Of a DNA stretch of 10,452 nucleotides, positions 1 to 6,226 are shown in pieces. Source of the DNA: Verrucomicrobia bacterium UBA1727 (GTDB lineage: Bacteria > Verrucomicrobiota > Kiritimatiellia > RFP12 > UBA1067). Every line of letters begins with the position of its first letter. Position 1 is the first letter of the stretch. The notes below the pieces were generated by a model. The model worked only from the letters and a program-made list of their open reading frames with translations, made no database searches and was not told the origin of the DNA. Made by a program: the position numbers and the translations under genes. Location: contig DCIL01000057.1 in the NCBI GenBank assembly GCA_002315875.1, positions 3,431 to 13,882 of the forward strand. The letters are read 5' to 3'.

Positions 1-2
1 AG

Positions 3-446
3 TACAAGTTCTTCTATCCGGGCTTTATGTTCCACGTTCCGCAGGCGTTCGGCACGCTTGATACGGTGGCGGACTTCTCGCACATCGAGGACGTGTACTG
101 GGCGATGAAGAAGGTCGTCAACAAGGAATTCCCCGATGCGCGCTTCATCGGTCATTTCTCGCACTGGTATGACTGGGGCTGCATGCTCTACGCGCGCTTC
201 ATCTTCCCTGGCGACAAGGTTCCGCCGAGCGAGACCGAAGCCGCTGCGCTCTACAATGCGGTTTGGGACAAGGCGATCCGCGCTGCGATCAAGGCCGGCG
301 GTGTCATCAACGAGCACCATGGCGTTGGTCTCAAGCTCGGCCGCTACGTCAAGGATCTCTACGGTTCGGCGATGCCGGTTCTCGAGGGAATCAAGGCGAA
401 GCTCGATCCGAACGGCATTATGAATCCCGGCAAGATGGGACTGTGA
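3..446 (+). CDS. FAD-linked oxidase, C-terminal part (GlcD / D-lactate dehydrogenase / alkyl-DHAP synthase type), 5' end outside window
   Basis: The reading frame is open from base 3, and the first in-frame ATG (base 27) is internal to the fold, so the gene starts before the window. About 147 C-terminal residues are visible. They show the hallmark end of the FAD-linked oxidase C-terminal domain: a His-containing GGVINEHHGVGLKLGRY segment, then IKAKLDPNGIMNPGKMG at the very end. Family members oxidise 2-hydroxyacids such as glycolate or D-lactate with FAD, or make alkyl-DHAP; the NEHHG stretch supplies active-site histidines. The FAD-binding half that would help discriminate is missing. The next gene is an Fe-S protein, which recalls GlcD-GlcF or D-lactate dehydrogenase operons, so a hydroxyacid dehydrogenase is my preferred reading. 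The substrate is unknown. Confidence 0.85.
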   Translation, partial: YKFFYPGFMFHVPQAFGTLDTVADFSHIEDVYWAMKKVVNKEFPDARFIGHFSHWYDWGCMLYARFIFPGDKVPPSETEAAALYNAVWDKAIRAAIKAGGVINEHHGVGLKLGRYVKDLYGSAMPVLEGIKAKLDPNGIMNPGKMGL

Positions 447-451
447 GATAT

Positions 452-499
452 AAGGAAAAAGGAAAAAGGAAAAAGGAAAAGGGAAAAAGGAAAAGGGGA
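452..499 (+). repeat. All-purine heptamer tandem repeat (AAGGAAA)n in the gap between oxidase and Fe-S genes
   Basis: Bases 452-493 are six head-to-tail heptamers AAGGAAA. Copies 1-4 and 6 are exact and copy 5 is AGGGAAA. A degenerate seventh unit (AGGGGA) runs to 499, so all 48 bases are purines. The tract nearly fills the 59-nt gap between the TGA at 444-446 and the ATG at 506. The last AAAAGGGG (491-498) is 7 nt from that ATG and probably serves as the Shine-Dalgarno; the other copies are extra SD-like AAGGA sites at 7-nt intervals. Such a tract could slip in length, act as a ribosome standby site, or adopt an unusual DNA structure. These roles are inference. Confidence 0.9.
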
Positions 500-505
500 T
501 TTAAA

Positions 506-1540
506 ATGAATATTGACAAATATGAAGAAGCCCTTATGAATTGCAGGTTCTGCTTCATGTGCAGACACCTCAGCGCGATTGGACAGGTCCGCGGCACCGA
601 AGTGGACACGCCTCGTGTCCGCGCCGCGATGCTTTACGGAACGCGCACCGGCACCAACTCGTTCGACGATGCCGATTTCGTCGATGCGATGTATCGCTGC
701 GATCTTTCCGGCAGCTGCCGTCGCAACTGCGTGAACGGTTATGACGAGGTCGGGCTCGCGATTGCCGCGCGTGCGGACATCGTTGAGGCCGGCAAGGCCC
801 CGGAGAAGGTCGCCAAGCTCGCCAAGAAGCTCGCCGCCTCCAGCGCATGGAAGGCCACGGGCAAGGGCAAGGTCGCGATCTTCCTCGACGAGACCACTGC
901 GTCCGACAAGGACGAGGTTGCCGCGCTCAAGAAGCTCATGGCGAAGGCCGCGGGCGAATACGTGACGATCACTGGCGGAGCGATCGGCAAGGCGCTCAAG
1001 GTGCTCGGATATCTTCCTGAGGCCAAGGCCGCGGCGGAGAAGTTCGTTGCGTTCGTGAACGCCCTCGAGGTTAGCGAGATTGTGTTCCCGAATCCGGCGG
1101 CGTACGATTTCGCGGTCGAGGATCTGGCGGACTTCGGACTGAAGCTCAAGGCGAAGGCCTTTTGCACGGCGAAGTTCTTCCTCGATAAGAAGGTCGCTTT
1201 CGCTAAGAAGGCGGGCGAGCTCTTTTATCTGGCGGACGACTTCATGCGCAACTACATCAAGTGCGCGTGCCCCGAGAAGCTCCTTGAGAAGCTCGGTGCG
1301 AAGCAGAAGTTCTTCGGCACGAATGACGAGGAGACGTACAACTGCGGCGAAGGAGCGATCGTGCTCGACAAGCTTGATCCCAAGCTCGTCAAGCTGCTCG
1401 CCGAATACGTCGCGGAGCGCGCGGATGATCCGAAGAAGGATCAGATCGTCACGCTCGGCGTCTACGCGAAGACCCAGCTCAAGAAGTACGGCAAGCTCAA
1501 CGTCAAGACGCTCGCGGAAATCGCGGCTGCCTGCCTTTGA
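506..1540 (+). CDS. Fe-S protein related to GlcF/HdrD/GlpC-type electron-transfer subunits, with partly lost cysteines
   Basis: The protein has 344 residues. The start is ATG 506, behind AAAAGGGG; the frame stays open upstream only because the purine repeat has no stops. The N-terminal ferredoxin-like part has C13-x2-C16-x2-C19 followed by S23 where a fourth Cys is usual, then C65-x2-S68-x2-C71-x3-C75. In the 2[4Fe-4S] fold, C13/C16/C19/C75 would complete one cluster, while S23 and S68 replace two ligands of the second. The C-terminal half follows the outline of a Cys-rich (CCG) domain (KCAC near 253-256, NCGEG near 279-283, then ELxxxxAxxR-like helices). Its usual CCG is reduced to NCG, and the late CPxC is absent (VTLGVYAKTQL near 315-325). 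It follows the oxidase gene, so it probably passes electrons from it or forms a complex with it. The middle is Ala/Lys rich. It looks like a divergent but intact family member, not a pseudogene. Confidence 0.75.
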   Translation: MNIDKYEEALMNCRFCFMCRHLSAIGQVRGTEVDTPRVRAAMLYGTRTGTNSFDDADFVDAMYRCDLSGSCRRNCVNGYDEVGLAIAARADIVEAGKAPEKVAKLAKKLAASSAWKATGKGKVAIFLDETTASDKDEVAALKKLMAKAAGEYVTITGGAIGKALKVLGYLPEAKAAAEKFVAFVNALEVSEIVFPNPAAYDFAVEDLADFGLKLKAKAFCTAKFFLDKKVAFAKKAGELFYLADDFMRNYIKCACPEKLLEKLGAKQKFFGTNDEETYNCGEGAIVLDKLDPKLVKLLAEYVAERADDPKKDQIVTLGVYAKTQLKKYGKLNVKTLAEIAAACL

Positions 1541-2106
1541 TGTCCAAGCTTCTCGTACTGGCGACTCATAACGCCAACAAGGTCCGGGAGATCCGCGAGA
1601 TCCTCCCGGACTTTGAAGTAGTCGGAGAGGATTCCGGCGCCGAGGAGACGTCCGAGACCTTCGCCGGCAATGCCGCCATCAAGGCGCGTGCGGTTGCCGC
1701 GAGGCATCCCGGCGCCTGGGTGCTGGCGGACGATTCGGGACTCGAGGTGTTTGCCCTCGGCGGGGCACCGGGTGTGCGCAGCGCCCGCTATGCCGGCGAG
1801 GACGGCAACACGCCGAAGAACAACGCGCTCTTGCTGAAGAATCTCGAAGGCGTCGAAGACCGCCGCGCGCAGTTCACCTGCGCGATGGTGCTGATTGAAC
1901 CGAAGGGGACGGAGCACGTTGCGATCGGACATTGTCCCGGCAGCATCCTCCGCGAGCAACACGGTGCAGGCGGCTTCGGATACGATCCGCTCTTCGTGCC
2001 AGACGGTTACGAGAAAACCTTTGCCGAACTTCGTCCCGAAGAGAAGAATGCGATTTCGCATCGCGGACGCGCCCTCGCAGAGGTGAGACGGGTGCTGGAT
2101 GTCTGA
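1540..2106 (+). CDS. rdgB: RdgB/HAM1 family XTP/dITP diphosphatase
   Basis: This enzyme hydrolyses non-canonical purine triphosphates (dITP, XTP, dHapTP) to the monophosphate and pyrophosphate, which keeps deaminated purines out of DNA and RNA. With ATG 1540 it has 188 residues, close to the usual ~195. All signature segments are present: LATHNANKVREI (7-18, with the THNxxK substrate loop), ETFAGNAAIKA (40-50), LADDSGLEV (62-70, catalytic acidic pair D64-D65), SARYAG (81-86), GFGYDPLF (145-152) and SHRGRAL (173-179). The start codon shares one base with the Fe-S stop (TGATG), which points to translational coupling. A TTG three bases upstream (1537) is a possible but less likely start. The ung gene begins inside its last codons, making a nucleotide and DNA sanitation pair. 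Confidence 0.95.
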   Translation: MSKLLVLATHNANKVREIREILPDFEVVGEDSGAEETSETFAGNAAIKARAVAARHPGAWVLADDSGLEVFALGGAPGVRSARYAGEDGNTPKNNALLLKNLEGVEDRRAQFTCAMVLIEPKGTEHVAIGHCPGSILREQHGAGGFGYDPLFVPDGYEKTFAELRPEEKNAISHRGRALAEVRRVLDV

Positions 2107-2770
2107 TTGGCGCGAGTTTATCGAAGCCGAGCGCGCGAAGCCGTACTTCGCCGCGCTCGATCGTTTCATCGATGCGGCGTATGCGGCGGGCGAGGTGTAT
2201 CCGCCGCGGGACAGGATCTTCGCCGCGTTCGACCTGACGCCGTTCGATCGTGTGAAGGTCGTCGTACTCGGACAAGATCCGTATCACGAGCCGGGGCAGG
2301 CCCAAGGGCTTGCGTTCTATGTTCCCGCTGAAGTTAAGCCGCCGCCTTCGCTCGTCAATATCGCCAAGGAAATCAAGGCGGAGCGTGAGGGGATTTCCGC
2401 CGCGGCAATAAAGTCGTCTCAGGTCGAAATTCCGAATCTGCAGGATTGGGCGCGGCAGGGGGTGTTCCTCTTGAACGCGACGCTTACCGTTGCCGCGGGA
2501 GAGGCGATGAGCCATCAGGGAAAGGGATGGGAAGCGTTTACCGATGCCGCGGTCGCGAAGCTGTCGTCCGAACGTGAGAATCTCGTCTTCCTGCTCTGGG
2601 GCTCGCACGCACAGAAGAAGGGCGCGGCAATCGACCGATCCCGCCATCTGGTCATCGAGTGTGCCCATCCCTCGCCGCTTTCCGCACGCCGGGGCTTCTT
2701 CGGCAGCAACTGTTTCGCTCGCTGTAATGAGTATCTGAAAACGAAAGGACAGGCGCCTGTCGTCTGGTGA
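2099..2770 (+). CDS. ung: Uracil-DNA glycosylase, family 1 (UNG)
   Basis: UNG excises uracil from DNA and starts base excision repair. The protein has 223 residues, the normal length for a bacterial family 1 enzyme. It contains the water-activating motif GQDPYH (58-63, catalytic D60), the PPPSL (81-85) phosphate-clamp loop, GVFLLNA (121-127) with the uracil-recognising Asn126, LLWGSHAQ (165-172), and the minor-groove intercalation loop HPSPLSA (190-196) with catalytic His190. The gene overlaps rdgB by 8 nt (ATG at 2099, rdgB stop at 2104-2106) and ends 5 nt before the next start, so it sits inside the same transcript. Pairing with rdgB makes sense, because both counter base deamination. No damage to key residues is seen. 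Confidence 0.97.
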   Translation: MSDWREFIEAERAKPYFAALDRFIDAAYAAGEVYPPRDRIFAAFDLTPFDRVKVVVLGQDPYHEPGQAQGLAFYVPAEVKPPPSLVNIAKEIKAEREGISAAAIKSSQVEIPNLQDWARQGVFLLNATLTVAAGEAMSHQGKGWEAFTDAAVAKLSSERENLVFLLWGSHAQKKGAAIDRSRHLVIECAHPSPLSARRGFFGSNCFARCNEYLKTKGQAPVVW

Positions 2771-2775
2771 CAATT

Positions 2776-4041
2776 ATGAAACTTCGGATGTTGCTATCTG
2801 CCTGTCTTGCAACGCTTTCCTGTCAGCTGATTGCCGCGGACTTCCTGCCGTCCGGCAAGATGATGATCGGCGCCAATTACTGGGCCAGCCACGCCGCGAC
2901 CGAGATGTGGCGCAAGTGGGACGCAGATGCCGTCGATCGCGATCTCAAGACGCTCGCCGAGAATGGAATTAAGATCTTGCGCGTCTTTCCGAACTGGGCG
3001 GACTTCCAGCCGATCCACGCCTGTTATCTCAGCGCTTCTGACTATGATGTCATCAACGATACTCGCATGTTCGATTCCGAGGAGCCGCTTCCGAATACGC
3101 CGTGCGGACGTGCCGGTGTCGATGAGAAGCTCGTTGAACATTTCGAGGAGTTCTGTGACATAGCCGAGAAATACAATCTCAAGCTTATCGTGCCGTTGCT
3201 GACGGGACAGATGACCTTCCGCAATTACATCCCGCCGGCGCTTGCCAACCGCAATCCCTACAGCGATCCGTATGCGCTGATGTGGGAGGGACGCTATCTC
3301 GAATGTATGGTAACGCGGCTCAAGGCAAAGAAGGCGATTGTCGCCTGGGAATCGGGCAACGAGTCGCGGATCCTCGGCAAGGCCGAGAACCAGTTCCATT
3401 GCGAGGCGTGGCTTCGGTTCGTTCATCAGGCGATCCGCTGCGCCGATTCTACGCGTCCCGTGATCGGAGTGGACGGGCTCATCATCCCCGAAAGGAGCAA
3501 GTGGTCGTCCGCGATGACCGCATCGCTCTCCGATTACACGACTACCCATCCGTATGGATTCTGGGGTAGTGTTTACAACGATGATGTGCGCTCTGTCCGC
3601 TCGGTCACGTTCTGTGCCGCGCAGACGCTGGCGCTTGAGCAGATCGGAGGTAAGCCCGCCTTCATCGAGGAACACGGACTCCGCCGCCAGGAGCAATGCT
3701 CGCAGGCACATGCGGCGGATTACGTGCGGGCGATGCTCTGGAACGCCTGGGCGGCGGACAACAAGGCGATGCTCTGGTGGTGCGCCTACGATCAGACGAA
3801 GATGACGATTGCGCCTTATGACTGGCCTCAGCCCTGTGTAGAACTCGGCGCGTTCACTCGCGATCGCAAGCCGTATCCCGTCGTTCGTGCGATTGCGTAC
3901 GACGGAAAGCCGGCCGTGAAGGCGGGATGGCGCGTCGAATCGTGGGTTGCGGATAGTCCCGAAAATGCGAATTGGAAAGAAGGTAAACTTCATCTCTCGC
4001 CCGATTCGGGAATTCTACTCATCTTGATTGCAGAAAAATAA
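2776..4041 (+). CDS. Exported GH5-like (clan GH-A) glycoside hydrolase
   Basis: With ATG 2776 the protein has 421 residues and a clean signal peptide: MKLR, a hydrophobic stretch 5-20, and cleavage near A20/A21. GTG 2767 would add three residues. I prefer ATG because GGTGA (2766-2770) lies 5 nt before it. The body has the layout of a (beta/alpha)8 retaining glycosidase. IGANYW (31-36) and GIKILRVFPNW (64-74) form early strands. IVAWESGNES (188-197) carries the probable acid/base E196 at the end of strand 4, TTHPYGFW (256-263) follows, and KPAFIEEHG (293-301) carries the probable nucleophile E298 or E299 on strand 7. Relatives of this outline are often beta-mannanases or cellulases, but the substrate cannot be read here. 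The mature part has ten cysteines, which fits disulfides outside the cytoplasm. It ends the run begun by the redox and repair genes, an odd place for a secreted glycosidase. No carbohydrate-binding module is seen. Confidence 0.75.
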   Translation: MKLRMLLSACLATLSCQLIAADFLPSGKMMIGANYWASHAATEMWRKWDADAVDRDLKTLAENGIKILRVFPNWADFQPIHACYLSASDYDVINDTRMFDSEEPLPNTPCGRAGVDEKLVEHFEEFCDIAEKYNLKLIVPLLTGQMTFRNYIPPALANRNPYSDPYALMWEGRYLECMVTRLKAKKAIVAWESGNESRILGKAENQFHCEAWLRFVHQAIRCADSTRPVIGVDGLIIPERSKWSSAMTASLSDYTTTHPYGFWGSVYNDDVRSVRSVTFCAAQTLALEQIGGKPAFIEEHGLRRQEQCSQAHAADYVRAMLWNAWAADNKAMLWWCAYDQTKMTIAPYDWPQPCVELGAFTRDRKPYPVVRAIAYDGKPAVKAGWRVESWVADSPENANWKEGKLHLSPDSGILLILIAEK

Positions 4042-4088
4042 TGCGGGCCGCGCTTCAACTTCAACTAACCTAAAACTCTCATAAAATT

Positions 4089-4916
4089 ATGGCATTAGTC
4101 AACATGAAGGAAATGCTCACCTCCGCGCGCAAGGCGCACAAGGCGGTGGGCGCGTTCAACATCACCAACTACGAAACCGCCGCGGCGGTGCTCAAGGCCG
4201 CGGAGGCCGAAAACGAGCCGGTAATCATTCAGCTCTACATGCGGCTTTTCGATTCCACGAAGGCGTATGACCTTTGCGGAATGCTTCAGCGGCTTGCGCA
4301 CCGCGGCAAGGTGCCGGTGGCGCTGCATCTTGATCACGGCGCGACCGTGAAGCAGGCGCAGGACGCGCTTGCCTGGGGTTACACCTCGGTCATGTACGAC
4401 GGCAGCCGCAGTGCTTATGACGAGAACGTCAAATGGACGAAGTTCGTTGCCGATTACGCGCATGCGCTCGGGGCGACTTGCGAAGGCGAGATCGGACACG
4501 TCGCGCAAGGCGATGAGACTGCGCTCACCGATGTCGGCGAGGCGGTTGATTTCGCGAAGGCGACGGGTGTGGACGCGCTTGCGGTCTCGATCGGTACTGC
4601 GCACGGATACTACAAGTCCGAGCCGAAGCTCGACATTCCGCGTTGCCAGGCGATTGCGGACGCCTTACCTGATACTCCGCTCGTCCTTCACGGCGGTAGC
4701 GGCACCCCGCTTGCGGACGTCCGGAAGTCGGTCGAAGCTGGCATCGCCAAGATCAATATCGCGACGGAATTCCTCGACGGCTACATCAAGAGTTCGCTCA
4801 AGGTCTTCACCGATCTTAATGGAGCGTTCGTGCCGCCGGACAAGCTCGCCGATCCGATCATCGAGTCCTGTGCCGCGCACGTTCAGCGGCTGATCAAATT
4901 CTTTGCCGGACGCTGA
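4089..4916 (+). CDS. Class II ketose-bisphosphate aldolase (fructose- or tagatose-bisphosphate type)
   Basis: This is a zinc-dependent aldolase that splits a ketose 1,6-bisphosphate into dihydroxyacetone phosphate and glyceraldehyde 3-phosphate. Its 275 residues match the short GatY/KbaY/Fba subgroup (about 285). It opens with VGAFNITNYET (20-30). HLDHG (80-84) carries catalytic D82 and zinc ligand H83, followed by YTSVMYDGS (98-106), CEGEIGH (131-137), and SIGTAHGYY (167-175) with zinc ligand H172. LHGGSG (200-205) has zinc ligand H201, and KINIATE (221-227) holds the phosphate site. MYDGS has Tyr where Ile is common. A 47-nt gap separates it from the upstream gene, and no Shine-Dalgarno precedes its ATG: the leader is A/C/T-rich, with CTTCAA twice at 4053-4064. 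It may open a new transcript for the sugar cassette. Tagatose versus fructose specificity is undecided, so no symbol is given. Confidence 0.93.
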   Translation: MALVNMKEMLTSARKAHKAVGAFNITNYETAAAVLKAAEAENEPVIIQLYMRLFDSTKAYDLCGMLQRLAHRGKVPVALHLDHGATVKQAQDALAWGYTSVMYDGSRSAYDENVKWTKFVADYAHALGATCEGEIGHVAQGDETALTDVGEAVDFAKATGVDALAVSIGTAHGYYKSEPKLDIPRCQAIADALPDTPLVLHGGSGTPLADVRKSVEAGIAKINIATEFLDGYIKSSLKVFTDLNGAFVPPDKLADPIIESCAAHVQRLIKFFAGR

Positions 4917-4939
4917 AGCGCCAGAACAAGGAGACGACC

Positions 4940-6226
4940 ATGACCATCGAGAAGGAATCGAAGAACTACAAGTGGGTGATGCTCGCCTTGCTGACCATCA
5001 CCTACTTCCTGATGCACGGCTCGCGCCAGATCTTCAATGCTTCGTTGCCCGACATCAAGCATTGCCTGCCGGGCACCAGCGACGCGGAGTGGGGCTTCAC
5101 CCGCACCGTCTTCCTCTTCGCCTATGGTCTGGTCGTCCCCGTGGCCGGCATCGCGGCGGATATGCTCCGGCGCAAGTGGGTGCTCGTAGTCGGCGTGCTC
5201 CTGTTCTCGATCGGCGTGTTCTTCACGGGCTATGTCGAGGGGTTCGTCGGAATGCTGGTGATGTACGGACTCATGAACGGAATCGGACAATGTATGATTC
5301 CGGCGTCCGCCTCGTCCCTGATCGCCCAATACCATCACGAGACGCGCTCGACGGCGCTTTCGATCTATCAGACGGGACTGTATTTCGGCATCATTCTTTC
5401 GTCCGTCCTCGCCGGCTGGCTCAGCGGATATGCCGCGGACGGCTGGCGTTGGGCGTTCTGGGGTTTCGGCGGATTCGGTGTCGTCTGGGTGGTCGTCCTT
5501 TGCGTGTTCCTCAAGAACACTCCTCCGCTTCATGCCATGCACTCCGAACATCACCATCACGGACTTGAAAACGGACTCACCATGCGTCCGTCCTTCCGTG
5601 ACGCGTGTCTGGCGATGATCTCGAAACCGACCGCAATCTGCCTCACCTTCGCTTTCGGCATGCTGGTCTTCGGCTCGAATTGCTTCCGTACCTTCCTGCC
5701 GCTCTTCATGCGTCAGGGCTTTGCGGAGGGCGGTTACGGACTTTCCGCCGCGTCCGCCGCGTTTCACAGTGTCTTCTGGTTCTACATCGGCTCGTTCATC
5801 GGCATCGGTTCGGGGGCGCGGCTTTCGGATAAGCTCGCGCACCGCTTCCCAGCGATTCGCATCAACATGATGTGGATCGGTATGCTCGTTTCCGCGCCGG
5901 CGATGGCGGCGATGGTCTATATGCCGAATCTGTGGCTCTGCTGTTTCATGACCTTCATCTTCGGGCTCGGAGGGGGACTTTTCGACTGCGCGCTTTACGC
6001 GGGACTCTTCGAGGTCGTCACGCCGCACCTTCGGTCCGCCGCGATGGGCGTGTATCTTTGCGGTGCCTTCATCATCGGCTGTCCCGCGACCGCGGTGCTC
6101 GGCTATGTCGGACAGCACTTCGGTTATCAGCACGGAATCGCGATCTTCGGTGGAACCTATCTCATCGGGGCGCTCGTGATTCTCTTCGCCCGCCTCGTGT
6201 TCTTTAAACGCGACAAGGTCGTATGA
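4940..6226 (+). CDS. MFS transporter with histidine-rich cytoplasmic loop
   Basis: The protein has 428 residues and hydrophobic segments consistent with twelve transmembrane helices in two bundles, so it should sit in the inner membrane and move a small solute by proton or ion coupling. The helix 2-3 loop GIAADMLRRKW (70-80) is the usual MFS motif A in variant form (G-x3-D-x2-R-R/K). The long loop between helices 6 and 7 holds a His cluster, HAMHSEHHHH (198-207), which could bind a metal or simply be flexible. A strong Shine-Dalgarno AAGGAG (4928-4933) lies 6 nt before ATG 4940. The stop overlaps the next start (ATGA, 6223-6226), and the aldolase ends 23 nt upstream, so the three genes probably work together. 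Most likely it imports a sugar or short oligosaccharide, perhaps one released by the following hydrolase. The substrate is unknown. Confidence 0.93.
   Translation: MTIEKESKNYKWVMLALLTITYFLMHGSRQIFNASLPDIKHCLPGTSDAEWGFTRTVFLFAYGLVVPVAGIAADMLRRKWVLVVGVLLFSIGVFFTGYVEGFVGMLVMYGLMNGIGQCMIPASASSLIAQYHHETRSTALSIYQTGLYFGIILSSVLAGWLSGYAADGWRWAFWGFGGFGVVWVVVLCVFLKNTPPLHAMHSEHHHHGLENGLTMRPSFRDACLAMISKPTAICLTFAFGMLVFGSNCFRTFLPLFMRQGFAEGGYGLSAASAAFHSVFWFYIGSFIGIGSGARLSDKLAHRFPAIRINMMWIGMLVSAPAMAAMVYMPNLWLCCFMTFIFGLGGGLFDCALYAGLFEVVTPHLRSAAMGVYLCGAFIIGCPATAVLGYVGQHFGYQHGIAIFGGTYLIGALVILFARLVFFKRDKVV

Noticed and set aside
263..505. Upstream extension of the Fe-S gene frame into the oxidase gene and purine repeat
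   Set aside because: The extension overlaps the conserved oxidase C-terminus and would add a low-complexity KEKGKRKKEKG segment. ATG 506 has a good ribosome site.
2782..2805. Possible lipoprotein signal (LSAC, residues 7-10) in the GH5-like protein
   Set aside because: The Cys comes after only a handful of hydrophobic residues. A conventional signal peptide with cleavage near residue 20-21 fits better.
2794..3993. Antisense open frame of 399 codons opposite the GH5-like gene
   Set aside because: Same reasoning: an Arg-rich product with no motifs opposite a gene with signal peptide and active-site residues.
4059..4087. Possible -10 TAAAAT (4082-4087) with TTCAAC-like -35 before the aldolase
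   Set aside because: A start 6-7 nt after this -10 would fall at or beyond the ATG at 4089, so it cannot drive the full gene. The -35 match is weak.
4883..6133. Long antisense open frame (416 codons) opposite the transporter
   Set aside because: The product is rich in Arg, Glu, His and Asp with no family features. It mirrors the codon bias of the sense MFS gene, which has clear helices and motifs.
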